Assembly: GCA_028532855.1 (NCBI GenBank)
Contig: JAQQAL010000023.1
Span: 1-63,975, forward strand
Reading direction: 5' to 3'
Length of the DNA stretch: 63,975 nucleotides
DNA from: Candidatus Thalassospirochaeta sargassi
GTDB taxonomy: Bacteria; Spirochaetota; Spirochaetia; UBA9216
A program made the translations under genes and the position numbers. Of the stretch, positions 52,056 to 61,117 are shown piece after piece (the first letter of the stretch is position 1; each line of letters opens with the position of its first letter). A model generated the notes under the pieces. That model worked only from the letters and a program-made list of their open reading frames with translations, was not told the origin of the DNA and did not search any database.

Positions 52056-53654
52056 TCAGCCTATACCGTCCCTGAACTGGGTGGGTGTAATTCCGTTAAC
52101 CTTTTTAAAGATATAACTGAAGTAATGTGAATCATTATATCCAACCTCAAGAGCGATTTCAGATGTCTGTTTATTCGTTGTTTTCAACAGCTCAGAGGCT
52201 TTAGAGAGTCTGACTTTGGTGAGGTATTCCGTGAATTTATAACCTGATTCCTGTTTGAAAATTGTACTGAACCTGCATTCGCTAAAATTGGCGACTGATG
52301 CAGCATCTGCAAGAGAGAGCGACGGGTTACTGTAATTCTGGTTAATATATTCTTTCGCCTGGCCTACCTGCATCTGATATTTGCTGAAGTTGCGACTGGA
52401 ACGAAACTCAATTGCCGTCTTTAAAACAACATGCAGCCTGCTTTTCAGTGATTCGAAATCATATAGCTCAGTGACATCCCTGCCCATTTCATTTATCTCG
52501 GGAAGTATTTCTTCAGCATTTCCGGAAAGATCTTCTATAAATCTTCCCGCAGCAAGCAAAGTATTCAGATATGTATATCTTATAAATACACCCTTTGAAA
52601 GATCAGTTTTTTTCAGCGGGATAAGATAATTATCAAGAAAGGCGTCTATACCCTCAACCCTGGCAAATTTCAGAAACTCTCCAAGTCTGGCCGCATTAAT
52701 CCCTTTCAATCCGCTGTCTACAGTACTGAGATGTGAAATATCATCCTCTGTTACAACATCACGACCCTGAAAAATAAAATTATACTCAAGGGCCTTCACC
52801 GCTCCCTCATACGAAGCTTTGAGATCACTTAGCCGGTCGTATGTTTGTCCTATACCTGCCGTCACTGTCCCTGAAATCAACGCTTTACTCTGAGAGGTAA
52901 TTTCCTCGGCAAGATTCTGACAGATCGTTTCAATTTCTCCCTTATCATCATCAAGAACAATTAATATAGTTTCATTAACATTATTCAGGCAGGAGAGAAC
53001 ATTTCTGCTGTCGGATAGAAGCCGTTTAATCAATGCGTCAATTTTAAGGGTTTCAAGATACTCCTTACCCGAATCCTTCCCGTCTCCTTCAAACCGGACA
53101 ACAATGACCGCATAGAATCTGGCTCTCAGATCCATCTCAAAAGCATATGCTTTTTCAATTATCTCCGCCGGGGTCTTTCCAAACATCACTGTTTCAAGAA
53201 GAAAACGGTCTTTCAGAACGGAAAGACTGTCCTTAACCGTCTGTTCATGCTTTTCCAGATCAGCTATTTTCTTCTTTTCATCATCAAGCAGTGTTCTTAC
53301 CTTATCGAGGGTTTCAGAGAGCTCAGATGGCTTTACAGGTTTTAAAATATATTCAGTTACGCCCAGGCTGATTGCTTCTTTAGCGTATTCAAAATCGTTA
53401 AAACCGCTGATAATAATAATCTTCACCCATGGCATCTGCTTCTTTAGCAGCCTGCTCAACTGAAGACCGTCCATAAACGGCATTTTAATATCGGTCACAA
53501 CTACATCAGGTTTTATCTCCTCAATAAGTGACAGCGCTATTTCTCCATCAGGAGCCTCTCCTGAAAATTGAAACCCATGTAATTCCCAATCGAAATTTTC
53601 CCTTATGCGTGTACGAATAAGCTCTTCATCTTCAATCAGAAATAATTTATACAT
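52056..53654 (-). CDS. YesN-type AraC response regulator
   Basis: About 532 residues from ATG 53654 (MYKLFLIEDEELIR), with aggagccggt upstream; the frame runs to 53741, but the extra codons are not receiver-like. Receiver domain 1-120 with D54-region VVTDIKMPFMDG and IIISGF...ILKPVKPSEL. A long helical linker with a degenerate domain fills the middle. The C-terminal AraC double HTH (SLADAASVANFSECRFSTIFKQ, then SEIALEVGYNDSHYFSYIFKK) completes it. Expected to activate sugar genes on phosphorylation by the YesM-type kinase. Confidence 0.93.
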   Translation of the reverse strand: MYKLFLIEDEELIRTRIRENFDWELHGFQFSGEAPDGEIALSLIEEIKPDVVVTDIKMPFMDGLQLSRLLKKQMPWVKIIIISGFNDFEYAKEAISLGVTEYILKPVKPSELSETLDKVRTLLDDEKKKIADLEKHEQTVKDSLSVLKDRFLLETVMFGKTPAEIIEKAYAFEMDLRARFYAVIVVRFEGDGKDSGKEYLETLKIDALIKRLLSDSRNVLSCLNNVNETILIVLDDDKGEIETICQNLAEEITSQSKALISGTVTAGIGQTYDRLSDLKASYEGAVKALEYNFIFQGRDVVTEDDISHLSTVDSGLKGINAARLGEFLKFARVEGIDAFLDNYLIPLKKTDLSKGVFIRYTYLNTLLAAGRFIEDLSGNAEEILPEINEMGRDVTELYDFESLKSRLHVVLKTAIEFRSSRNFSKYQMQVGQAKEYINQNYSNPSLSLADAASVANFSECRFSTIFKQESGYKFTEYLTKVRLSKASELLKTTNKQTSEIALEVGYNDSHYFSYIFKKVNGITPTQFRDGIG

Positions 53655-53768
53655 ACCGGCTCCTGATGTAAAAAATTTGTATCTATGCGCAAAGATATTA
53701 TATTCTGTTTTACCTGATACTGTGGTAATTATTATACACAAGCTTTATACAATCGCAAGAGGGATTAA

Positions 53769-54920
53769 ATGACATCGAAAGAACGGGTTTTAGCGACAAT
53801 ATCACATCAGGAACCTGACAGGGTTCCTATAGACTTCGGCGCAACCATGGAAACAACAATCCATGCAGAAGGCTATAAAAAGCTGATAAAAGCACTGGAT
53901 ATTCAGACTGCTGGTTCACCTGTTGAAATGTTGAAAACTGCCGGCTTCGTACGTCCCGATGAAGATGTTCAGCAGCACATAGGTGCAGATGTAAGGGGAC
54001 TGTTTCCCAATCGTAGATATTCCGGTGAAGGGAGGCTGTCTGAGGACGGCGAATACAAACTGCTTACTGATGAGTTCGGTATCCTCTGGCGAAAACCTGT
54101 TGATGGAGGACTGTATTATGACATCCACAACAGTCCGATGTCGAATATGCAGCTTGATGATATAAAAAACTATAATTTTCCAGATCCCCGAAATGACAAA
54201 ATTTTTGAAAATGTTGATACACTGCTTGCAAATGTTAATATTAATGAATATCCAGTTGTATATGATAATTGCTTCGGCAACGGTATATTTCAGTCGTGCA
54301 ACCAGCTGATGGGCTACGACACCTATCTGATGGCAATGGCACTTTCAGAGCCCAGAGCAGACTATCTAATGGATAAAATCCTCGAAATGAAACTTGAATT
54401 CTGGGATGAAGTTCTTACACGCTTCGGTGATAAAGTCGATATAGTAAAAGAACTCGATGATATGGGAACACAGATTAACCTGCTTATATCACCAGATATG
54501 TACAAACAGCATATCAAACCCCGCCTGAAAAAACTTGTAGACTTCATAAAGAGCAAAAAGCCTGAGGTTAAGATGATGATGCATTCATGCGGCAGTGTCA
54601 GCAAAATTATCCCGGACCTAATCGACTGCGGGATAGAGATACTCAACCCCGTTCAATACACAGCAGCAGAAATGGACCCCGTCATGCTGAAACGCGAATT
54701 CGGAGCCGACCTCACCTTCTGGGGTGGCGGTGTTGATACCCAGACCATTCTTCCCCGCGGAACAGCGGATGAGGTCAGTGAAGAGGTTAAGCGTATGCTG
54801 GAGCTCTTTATGCCCGGCGGCGGTTTCGTATTTGCACCTATTCATGCCATTCAGGCCGATGTACCCGCTGAAAACATTTTAGCGATGTGGGAAACTGTAA
54901 GGGAGTACGGGATTTACTGA
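53769..54920 (+). CDS. Uroporphyrinogen decarboxylase-family protein, copy 2
   Basis: 383 residues, URO-D fold: MTSKERVLATISHQEPDRVPIDFG at the start and GGGFVFAPIHAIQADVPAENI at the end. The putative metal motif is HSCG in KMMMHSCGSVSKII, as in MtaA-like methyltransferases. gaggg precedes the ATG. Divergent from the YesN regulator, so likely one of its targets. Longer than copy 1 and only distantly similar. The substrate is unknown; the setting among sugar-acid genes suggests a role in that pathway. Confidence 0.82.
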   Translation: MTSKERVLATISHQEPDRVPIDFGATMETTIHAEGYKKLIKALDIQTAGSPVEMLKTAGFVRPDEDVQQHIGADVRGLFPNRRYSGEGRLSEDGEYKLLTDEFGILWRKPVDGGLYYDIHNSPMSNMQLDDIKNYNFPDPRNDKIFENVDTLLANVNINEYPVVYDNCFGNGIFQSCNQLMGYDTYLMAMALSEPRADYLMDKILEMKLEFWDEVLTRFGDKVDIVKELDDMGTQINLLISPDMYKQHIKPRLKKLVDFIKSKKPEVKMMMHSCGSVSKIIPDLIDCGIEILNPVQYTAAEMDPVMLKREFGADLTFWGGGVDTQTILPRGTADEVSEEVKRMLELFMPGGGFVFAPIHAIQADVPAENILAMWETVREYGIY

Positions 54921-55090
54921 TTTTACATGTAACTATAACCTTTCTTCATATACCCAGGGAAAAGTTAAGTCCGTACCTGCCCCAACCCATCAGATTTCTA
55001 ATCGGAGTGCCGGGCATATTTCAGCCTTTCAAATGCGAGGGAGACGGCATGATAGCAGCCGTCGGCATGGCCAGGATAAATAATAATTCT
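54921..55090. other. Intergenic stretch with no supported gene
   Basis: A convergent gap between the URO-D copy 2 and dgoD. A plus-strand frame runs through it from inside the URO-D gene, but it resembles no protein and has no start signal. No T-tract hairpin is evident. Confidence 0.5.
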
Positions 55091-56239
55091 CTACCACTCA
55101 GCAACTGAGCCGTCACTGTTCCGCCAAACCGGGTTATGCCAGTCATGTCCTTTTGCCGCCATCTCTATAACCTTCTCTTCATTGATCTCAATTCCCAGGC
55201 CGGGGCCGTTCAGCCTTTCAACATGACCTTCCCGGTACTCGAAGACAGAAGGATCCTTCAGATAGTCGAGCAGATCGGAACCTTCATTATAATGGATGCC
55301 CAGACTCTGCTCCTGAATAGAGGCATTGATTGTGTTGAAATCAACCTGCAGGCAGGCAGCAAGGGCTATCGGACCTAATGGACAGTGGGGTGCAAGGGCA
55401 ATATCATAGGCTTCAGCCATTGCTGCAATGCGCCGCACCTCGGAAATGCCGCAGGCATGCGACAGGTCCGGCTGGATGATGTCCACACCACCGGCCTCGA
55501 AGATGGGTTTGAAATCCCATCGACTGTAAAGCCGTTCTCCGGTAGCTATAGGTGTTGAGGTAAAATCGCGCAGATGCGAGAAAACCTCCGCATTTTCACA
55601 GAGCACTGGCTCTTCTATGAACATCAGGCGGTATTGTTCCAGCTCGCGCATTAAGGGTTTTACCATAGGCTTGTGCACGCGTCCGTGAAAATCAACCGCT
55701 ATCTCAATTTTGTCCCCGAGGCGTGAACGAATTGCGGCAACGCGTTCACTGCACTCATCAATACCCTTGTGGCTGTCAAGATACAGCATGTTTTCTGTAC
55801 CGTTCATCTTGACCGCAGTGTATCCCTGTGTGATTTTTGCCTCAGCCTCATCGGCAACGTTCGAAGGGCGGTCGCCGCCTATCCAGCAGTACACCTTCAT
55901 ACGATCACGGACCGCCCCCCCGAGCAGCTCCCAGACAGGACGATTAACAGCTTTGCCCTTAATATCCCAGAGGGCCTGATCAATCCCTGCAATTGCAGAA
56001 CTGAGAACGGGACCGCCTCGGTAGAATGCTCCTCTATACAACATCTGCCAGATGTCTTCAATGTTGGCTGGATCAAGCCCCTGGATAGCAGCCATCATTT
56101 CTTTGACCGCGGCTGCAACCGTATCAGCACGGCCCTCAATCACCGGCTCTCCCCAACCCTCCAGACCTTCATCTGTTTCAATCTTTAAAAACAGCCACCT
56201 GGGCTCTACCTTGTATAATTTGTAACCAGTAATTTTCAT
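55091..56239 (-). CDS. dgoD: D-galactonate dehydratase
   Basis: 382 residues, the same length as E. coli DgoD, and similar throughout as I recall that sequence: [88 protein letters not shown] and the ending SVAEW. Enolase-superfamily metal ligands (D, E, E in DFH, IEEP, GER) and the catalytic histidine in APHCPLGP are intact. Converts D-galactonate to 2-keto-3-deoxygalactonate. Its ATG overlaps the stop of the MBL-fold gene (ATGA), so the two are coupled. Confidence 0.9.
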   Translation of the reverse strand: MKITGYKLYKVEPRWLFLKIETDEGLEGWGEPVIEGRADTVAAAVKEMMAAIQGLDPANIEDIWQMLYRGAFYRGGPVLSSAIAGIDQALWDIKGKAVNRPVWELLGGAVRDRMKVYCWIGGDRPSNVADEAEAKITQGYTAVKMNGTENMLYLDSHKGIDECSERVAAIRSRLGDKIEIAVDFHGRVHKPMVKPLMRELEQYRLMFIEEPVLCENAEVFSHLRDFTSTPIATGERLYSRWDFKPIFEAGGVDIIQPDLSHACGISEVRRIAAMAEAYDIALAPHCPLGPIALAACLQVDFNTINASIQEQSLGIHYNEGSDLLDYLKDPSVFEYREGHVERLNGPGLGIEINEEKVIEMAAKGHDWHNPVWRNSDGSVAEW

Positions 56240-57087
56240 AATGAATAAACCTTATTTAATTCTGTGAGTTCAACCTTGTCGCTCAATCCGAAATTCTGAA
56301 TCTGGTGAAAGAGCTCGTGTGAATCGACCGTATTGAATGCAAACATCCCGAAATGAGTCCCCAGCATCGGGACATCAAGCATAACCGATAGAATCATACC
56401 TTCTTCCAGGTTCATATTACCCACAATCCCGTTTTTTTCCATTTCAGGATCACGGCCGTTTACAGGCAGAATCAACAGATCGAAGGGCTGTTTGGAGATG
56501 AGCCAATCGATCAATCCCGGATAAACCGTAGTATCTCCGGCGAAGAATATAGATTTCTGCCCGAAGGAAAGCTTGTATGATAAAGCCCAGACCTTGTCAG
56601 TATTAAATACAGGTTCCGGATGGGCAGCCGGACAGGCATTAATTGAAAATCCATCTTCGATATTTATGTCCCTGCCGTAGCTGAGATTTCTGACCATCTC
56701 AGCCTTTGCACCGAGTTTCAACAGCAGAGCCCTGCAGCCGGGAGGCACAAGATAGATTACCGAGGGATTAATCGCTGTAAGTTTCCTGATAAGATCTGGA
56801 TCAAGATGATCTTCATGGCCATGCGAAATCAGCACATAATCAATCCCGTGGAGAATATTCTCATCTACAGGAGGCGGAATCATCCTGGTGTGCTCATAGG
56901 GCAGATCACCATGGTTGGCCTCAAGATAATTGGACAGATACGCATCTATTAAAATCCGGATATTCCCGTTTGTCATGATAAAACCTGATTGTCCCAGCCA
57001 CAGGAATTCAACTCCGCCGTTGAAAGCCTCATTAAGAGATCTGATTTTATTTTTTATATCACGTTTTACCGGTAATTTCCCGATCAT
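56236..57087 (-). CDS. Metallo-beta-lactamase-fold hydrolase (UlaG-like lactonase candidate)
   Basis: About 283 residues from ATG 57087 ([10 protein letters not shown]), with ggaggtattg upstream. MBL metal motif HGHEDHLDP, further ligands in [11 protein letters not shown] and the C-terminal GTHFGMFAF histidine. The N-terminus [23 protein letters not shown] matches the UlaG group, which includes L-ascorbate-6-phosphate lactonase. Being translationally coupled to dgoD, it may open a sugar lactone to supply the dehydratase. That assignment is inference. Confidence 0.82.
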   Translation of the reverse strand: MIGKLPVKRDIKNKIRSLNEAFNGGVEFLWLGQSGFIMTNGNIRILIDAYLSNYLEANHGDLPYEHTRMIPPPVDENILHGIDYVLISHGHEDHLDPDLIRKLTAINPSVIYLVPPGCRALLLKLGAKAEMVRNLSYGRDINIEDGFSINACPAAHPEPVFNTDKVWALSYKLSFGQKSIFFAGDTTVYPGLIDWLISKQPFDLLILPVNGRDPEMEKNGIVGNMNLEEGMILSVMLDVPMLGTHFGMFAFNTVDSHELFHQIQNFGLSDKVELTELNKVYSL

Positions 57088-57170
57088 CAATACCTCCACA
57101 ATTAACCTTTTATTAATAATGCCATCTATCCGAAATAAAAGCAATTCAGATTATTGAATCTTAATGTAAG

Positions 57171-57208
57171 AAAAACAGCCTGCAGGCTTGGGTTAATCCT
57201 ACAGGCTG
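57171..57208 (-). terminator. Intrinsic terminator of the eda-kdgK operon
   Basis: On the minus strand an 11-bp stem (one G-T pair; plus-strand arms 57176-57186 and 57198-57208), 11-base loop, followed by TTTTTCTT. It lies 54 bases after the kdgK stop and separates the operon from the MBL-fold gene. Confidence 0.8.
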
Positions 57209-57262
57209 AAAAAGGAGGTTGAATGAAAAAATCATGAGGATCTTTTCAATTCATAAAAAAGA

Positions 57263-58360
57263 TTATCTTTTAACCCGGCCAGAGGAATTACCCTTCATGA
57301 GTGACATAACCTCATCCCGGCTTGAGTAGTTAAAATCGTTCTGAATCGAATGGCACAAACAAGAAGCTGCTACTGCATAGCTCAGTGCATCCTGTAAGTT
57401 GCCGGAGAGTTCATCATCGGTAAGTGCATAGCAGAGACCTGCTGAGAATGCATCACCGCCGCCAACTCTGTCGACAATGTTTTTAATTTCAAATGGCTGA
57501 TACCCATCATCACTCATCGGTGCAAAAAATGCTTTATCAGTTGAAGAGTCATAGAGCATTGCACCCCAGTTATTGTGAGTAGCAGACAGACTCTCACGCA
57601 GGGTGATAGCAACTCTGGTTACATTCGGAAACTGTGCAATTATTTTCTTTGCAACATCGGGATACCGGGCTATTTCGAGTTTACCGGAATGGACATCAGT
57701 GTCGCCTGCTTTAATCTGAAGAACATCCCAGGCATCCTCTTCATTACCGATAACAACATCAACATAAGGCAGGATTTTTCGCATAGTCTTCTCGGCCAGA
57801 TCCCGGGGTGCAGTTCCATCTTCCCACTTCCAGAGTTTCTTTCTGAAATTTAGATCGCAGGAGACTGACAAGCCTGCATTCTTAGCTTCTTTGACTGCGG
57901 ATAGGGAGGCTTCTGCGGCTGTTTTCGAAATAGCAGGTGTTATACCGCTTATATGAAACCAGTCTGCGCCGGAAAAAGCCCCTTTCCAGTTATAAGCATC
58001 TGCCGGAGTTTCTGATATCACTGAATGCTCGCGATCATAGATAACCGAACTTGGCCTCTGATTTGCCCCGGTCTCAACAAAATACAAACCAAGTCTTCCA
58101 GGAGCAGAATGAATAAATGATGTATCAACCCCGAACTTTCTGACCGTATCAAGACAGGCCTGTCCCATAGCATTATCAGGCAGAGCAGACACAAAACGAG
58201 AATGTCTCCCCATAACCTGATTTGATACAGCCACATTTGCCTCAGCACCGGAGAAAGATATTTGAAGATGACCCGGCATCCCCTGTCTGAATCTCATAAA
58301 CCCCTCAGGTGCAAGGCGCCCCATAATTTCACCAAAAGTTACTACGATATTGTCTCCCAT
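57263..58360 (-). CDS. kdgK: 2-keto-3-deoxygluconate kinase (PfkB family)
   Basis: 365 residues. PfkB-family fold with N-terminal VTFGEIMGRLAPEGFMRFRQ, SGAEANVAVSNQVMG, and the C-terminal signature DRVGGGDAFSAGLCYAL with the catalytic aspartate. KdgK phosphorylates 2-keto-3-deoxygluconate (or the galacto epimer). The gene begins on the last base of the KDPG aldolase gene (TAATG overlap), which fixes the pathway assignment. Slightly longer than most KdgK; the closely related members in Bacteroides/spirochaetes have similar lengths. Confidence 0.9.
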   Translation of the reverse strand: MGDNIVVTFGEIMGRLAPEGFMRFRQGMPGHLQISFSGAEANVAVSNQVMGRHSRFVSALPDNAMGQACLDTVRKFGVDTSFIHSAPGRLGLYFVETGANQRPSSVIYDREHSVISETPADAYNWKGAFSGADWFHISGITPAISKTAAEASLSAVKEAKNAGLSVSCDLNFRKKLWKWEDGTAPRDLAEKTMRKILPYVDVVIGNEEDAWDVLQIKAGDTDVHSGKLEIARYPDVAKKIIAQFPNVTRVAITLRESLSATHNNWGAMLYDSSTDKAFFAPMSDDGYQPFEIKNIVDRVGGGDAFSAGLCYALTDDELSGNLQDALSYAVAASCLCHSIQNDFNYSSRDEVMSLMKGNSSGRVKR

Positions 58361-59019
58361 TATCCCCTGACCTCTCTCAAAATCTTTACTGCCGCATCGG
58401 CATTGCGCGCAATTGCATCCCAGTCGCCGGAATTTATTAGTTTCGCCGGAGCTATCCAGCTTCCGCCGAGGGCAATTACTTCAGGAGCTTCAAGATAGGA
58501 GCGCATGTTATCTATATTCAGTCCGCCCAGCGGAATGTAACGAAGCCCAAGGAACCCGTAAGGAGAGTTAATGCCTTTAAGGTATTTAACCCCGCCCATC
58601 CCCTCAGCATGAAAATACTTGAGGATTCTACATCCAGCTTCTACTCCGCATTCAATCTCAGAGGGAACACAGATTCCAGGGGCAAAAGGGACTCCCGCAT
58701 CGGCTGCAGCATTCATAACGTTCCGGTTAAGCCCGGGAGCAACTGCAAACTCAACACCGGCTGCCTTAACCTCAGTTATCTGCCCTGGTGATAAAACTGT
58801 TCCGGCTCCGGCTGTCATACCGGGAACTTCCTCAATAATATGCTTCATCGAATCAATTGCAGCATCAGTACGAAGAGTCAACTCCATAGCACTTATGCCG
58901 CTATTCAGCAGGGTCTTTGCAAGTGGAACGGCTTTTCCCGCATCATTAATCACCAGAACAGCGATTATACCCGCTTTCTCTATCTTTTTTTCCAGTCCTT
59001 CCGGAATCATTCTTTCCAT
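58360..59019 (-). CDS. eda: KDPG/KDPGal aldolase
   Basis: 219 residues, class I aldolase of the Eda family. The Schiff-base lysine lies in ILKYFHAEGMGG, where E. coli has KFFPAE; the catalytic-site glutamate is in AMELTLRTDAA. GAGTVLSPGQ, APGLNRNV and IPLGGLNIDN are family blocks. Splits 2-keto-3-deoxy-6-phospho-gluconate/galactonate to pyruvate and glyceraldehyde-3-phosphate. caggag precedes the ATG. The pyruvate would feed nifJ-type fermentation. Confidence 0.94.
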   Translation of the reverse strand: MERMIPEGLEKKIEKAGIIAVLVINDAGKAVPLAKTLLNSGISAMELTLRTDAAIDSMKHIIEEVPGMTAGAGTVLSPGQITEVKAAGVEFAVAPGLNRNVMNAAADAGVPFAPGICVPSEIECGVEAGCRILKYFHAEGMGGVKYLKGINSPYGFLGLRYIPLGGLNIDNMRSYLEAPEVIALGGSWIAPAKLINSGDWDAIARNADAAVKILREVRG

Positions 59020-59062
59020 AACCTAACTCCTGTACAGCTGTATTGTGGTTTCTTATTAGACC

Positions 59063-59091
59063 ATATTACCACTATTTGCAACACATGTCAA
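59063..59091 (-). promoter_or_regulatory. eda-kdgK promoter
   Basis: Minus-strand TTGACA (59091-59086), 17-base spacer, TAATAT (59068-59063). The expected start is near 59056, leaving a 36-base leader with caggag. It shares the 144-base divergent region with iclR, whose product probably binds here. GTGGT/ACCAC arms (from 59045) flank the -10 box. Confidence 0.65.
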
Positions 59092-59128
59092 TTTATTGAG
59101 ACTTTAATCCCATTATTTAGCACATCTA

Positions 59129-59157
59129 TTGTGAAGCAGTCCCTCATATGGTATAAT
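59129..59157 (+). promoter_or_regulatory. iclR-type gene promoter
   Basis: TTGTGA (59129-59134), 17-base spacer, TATAAT (59152-59157), then six bases to ATG 59164. The start point should coincide with the ATG, so the mRNA is probably leaderless. It also supports this start over the much longer frame. Confidence 0.62.
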
Positions 59158-59163
59158 GTGCCT

Positions 59164-59913
59164 ATGGATACAGCTCAAACAGTTGCTAAAGCCCTGGGAT
59201 TACTGGAACTTCTTGGCAAACAAAGCCTGACAGCGGCTCAAATAATCGATAAAACAAAGATTCACCGCAGCACCGCCTACAGACTGCTTGGGACTTTGAT
59301 ACAGCTTGGATATCTCCGCAAAAATGATACCAACGGACTGTATTCGCTTTCACCTAAGATTCTGACGCTTGCATCATCAGTAAGAGAAACAAAGGATATA
59401 AAAGAGATTGCCCAGCCCCACATAGATGAGCTCCATTCACGAGTGCATGAAACAATCCACCTTGCTGTCCTGGATAATGATGAGCTAGTCTATCTTGACA
59501 AGAGGGAATCGACCCGAAATCTGCGCGTAGTTATGAGTTCAAAAACAGGCAGTCATGCTCCGCTGTACTGTACAGGCATAGGCAAGGTGCTTCTGTCCGG
59601 CATGAGCGACGCACAGCTTCGTGAATATCTTAGAACAGTAAGATTTGTTAAATATACCGAGCATACCCTGCCCGGGGCACCTGAACTTCTCAATGAGATT
59701 GATGATATAAAAAAGCGTGGTTTTGCCGAAGACCGTGAGGAACACGAAGACGGAGTCTACTGCGTTGCAGCCCCGGTTATCGACAGCGACGGTAGTGTAA
59801 TTGCAGCCTTCAGTGTTTCGCTGCCATCGGTACGTGCGACCGACAGTCTGAAGAAGTCGATAATCGAAGATGTGCAGCTGATTTCAAAAAGGATATCCGG
59901 AGAGATAGGGTAA
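59164..59913 (+). CDS. IclR-family transcriptional regulator
   Basis: 249 residues from ATG 59164 (MDTAQTVAKALGLLELL). The frame extends upstream to 58840, but that part is antisense to eda. N-terminal winged HTH (LTAAQIIDKTKIHRSTAYRLLGTLIQLGYL) and C-terminal effector domain (SRVHETIHLAVLDNDELVYLDK, YCTGIGKVLLSGM, EHEDGVYCVAAPVIDSDGSVIAAFSVSLP). Divergent from eda-kdgK, so it probably represses those genes until a keto-deoxy acid or related intermediate binds, as KdgR-type IclR proteins do. Confidence 0.93.
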   Translation: MDTAQTVAKALGLLELLGKQSLTAAQIIDKTKIHRSTAYRLLGTLIQLGYLRKNDTNGLYSLSPKILTLASSVRETKDIKEIAQPHIDELHSRVHETIHLAVLDNDELVYLDKRESTRNLRVVMSSKTGSHAPLYCTGIGKVLLSGMSDAQLREYLRTVRFVKYTEHTLPGAPELLNEIDDIKKRGFAEDREEHEDGVYCVAAPVIDSDGSVIAAFSVSLPSVRATDSLKKSIIEDVQLISKRISGEIG

Positions 59914-59950
59914 CTGATGAAATCAGCATTTGACATCCCAGACGCTCGAC

Positions 59951-59982
59951 AGACAGGCTATACCTGACGGTATAGCCAGTCT
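59951..59982. terminator. Bidirectional hairpin between iclR-type gene and dgoD paralogue
   Basis: A 9-bp perfect stem ggctatacc/ggtatagcc with tgac loop, extended by AGAC/GTCT across one mismatch. It lies between two convergent gene ends, touching the last codon of the minus-strand gene. No T run. Confidence 0.5.
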
Positions 59983-61117
59983 ACCAGTCTATAATGGTCC
60001 CGTCGTCCTCAGCATACAGACGCGGCGAGTCCCAGCTGCCGTCGTAGGCACGCTCTGCAACCACCTCCTCATTGACATCAATACCCAGGCCGGGTTCACT
60101 TTTGATGTGAATATAGCCGTCTTCAACCTTGAAGGGTTCGGCAAGATAGCCTGCACCCAGATCCCATTCCTCTTTCATGCCGAAGTGCTCGGCAATAAGG
60201 AAGTTCGGGGTGCAGGCGCCGAGCTGAATATTTGCGGCAAGCGAGATTGGGCCCAGAGGGTTATGAGGCGCTATTTTGCAGTAATAGGTCTCAGCCATTG
60301 CTGCTATTCGCCGCACCTCGGTAATACCTCCGGCATGGCAGAGGTCGGGCTGAACGACATCTACCGTGCCGGATTCAAACAGAGGACGGAAGGCTCCCCG
60401 GCCGGCGAGGCGTTCGCCGGTTGCGATTGAGGTACCGACGGATGCTTTTATCCGCGCCATAGCATCTGTATTTTCAGGCAGACATGCTTCTTCAACAAAC
60501 AGCGGGTAATAGGGCTCAATACCGCGGATTACCTGCACTGCCAAATCCGGCGTCAGCCTGCCGTGAAAGTCGATTGCTATATCCATTTCATCACCGACGG
60601 CCTCACGAATCTGCTTAAAGCGTACAATCTGCGATTCGATGTATTTTTTAACGCTGCGGTTCTCGGTAAACGGCTCGACGAGTATTTTTATGGCCGTAAA
60701 TCCGCGCTCACGGCGTTCGAGTGCCCGTGTGATGATCTTTTCGGTTGTGGCGCCCCAACAGTGACCGTATATACGGATTTTATCACGGTAGACACCGCCG
60801 AGCATCTCGTAGACGGGCAGCCCATAGTGCTTGCCCTTGATATCCAGCAGCGCCTGTTCTATCCCGCTTAATGCGCTCATCATTATGACGCCGCCGCGGT
60901 AAAATGTGTTGCGGTACATCGACTGCCACAAGTATTCGGTCCGAAGCGGATCCTGACCGACAAGGAAGTCTTTATGCTCCATTACAGCAGTTTCAACAGT
61001 ACGGGCTCGACCTTCAAGAATAGGCTCGCCCCAGCCAGCAATACCTTCGTCTGTGCTTATTTTTAGAAAACTCCAACGGGGCTTTACGTGAAATATTTCA
61101 AGATTTGTAATTCTCAT
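59981..61117 (-). CDS. Mandelate racemase/galactonate dehydratase-family enzyme (DgoD paralogue)
   Basis: 378 residues, enolase superfamily. It shares the DgoD framework ([73 protein letters not shown]) with metal ligands in AIDFHGR, FVEEACL and ATGERL. It diverges from DgoD in the specificity loop (GHCWGATTEKIITRALERRERG) and has APHNPLGP for APHCPLGP. Probably dehydrates a different aldonate or epimer. Coupled to the SDR gene by a 4-base ATGA overlap. Confidence 0.85.
   Translation of the reverse strand: MRITNLEIFHVKPRWSFLKISTDEGIAGWGEPILEGRARTVETAVMEHKDFLVGQDPLRTEYLWQSMYRNTFYRGGVIMMSALSGIEQALLDIKGKHYGLPVYEMLGGVYRDKIRIYGHCWGATTEKIITRALERRERGFTAIKILVEPFTENRSVKKYIESQIVRFKQIREAVGDEMDIAIDFHGRLTPDLAVQVIRGIEPYYPLFVEEACLPENTDAMARIKASVGTSIATGERLAGRGAFRPLFESGTVDVVQPDLCHAGGITEVRRIAAMAETYYCKIAPHNPLGPISLAANIQLGACTPNFLIAEHFGMKEEWDLGAGYLAEPFKVEDGYIHIKSEPGLGIDVNEEVVAERAYDGSWDSPRLYAEDDGTIIDW

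Noticed and set aside
54887-55108. 73-residue plus-strand ORF at the end of URO-D copy 2
   Set aside because: It begins inside the URO-D gene in another frame, without start signals or recognisable sequence.
58840-59163. N-terminal extension of the IclR-type gene to 58840
   Set aside because: The extension is antisense to the eda coding region and lies upstream of a good promoter. The HTH begins right after ATG 59164.
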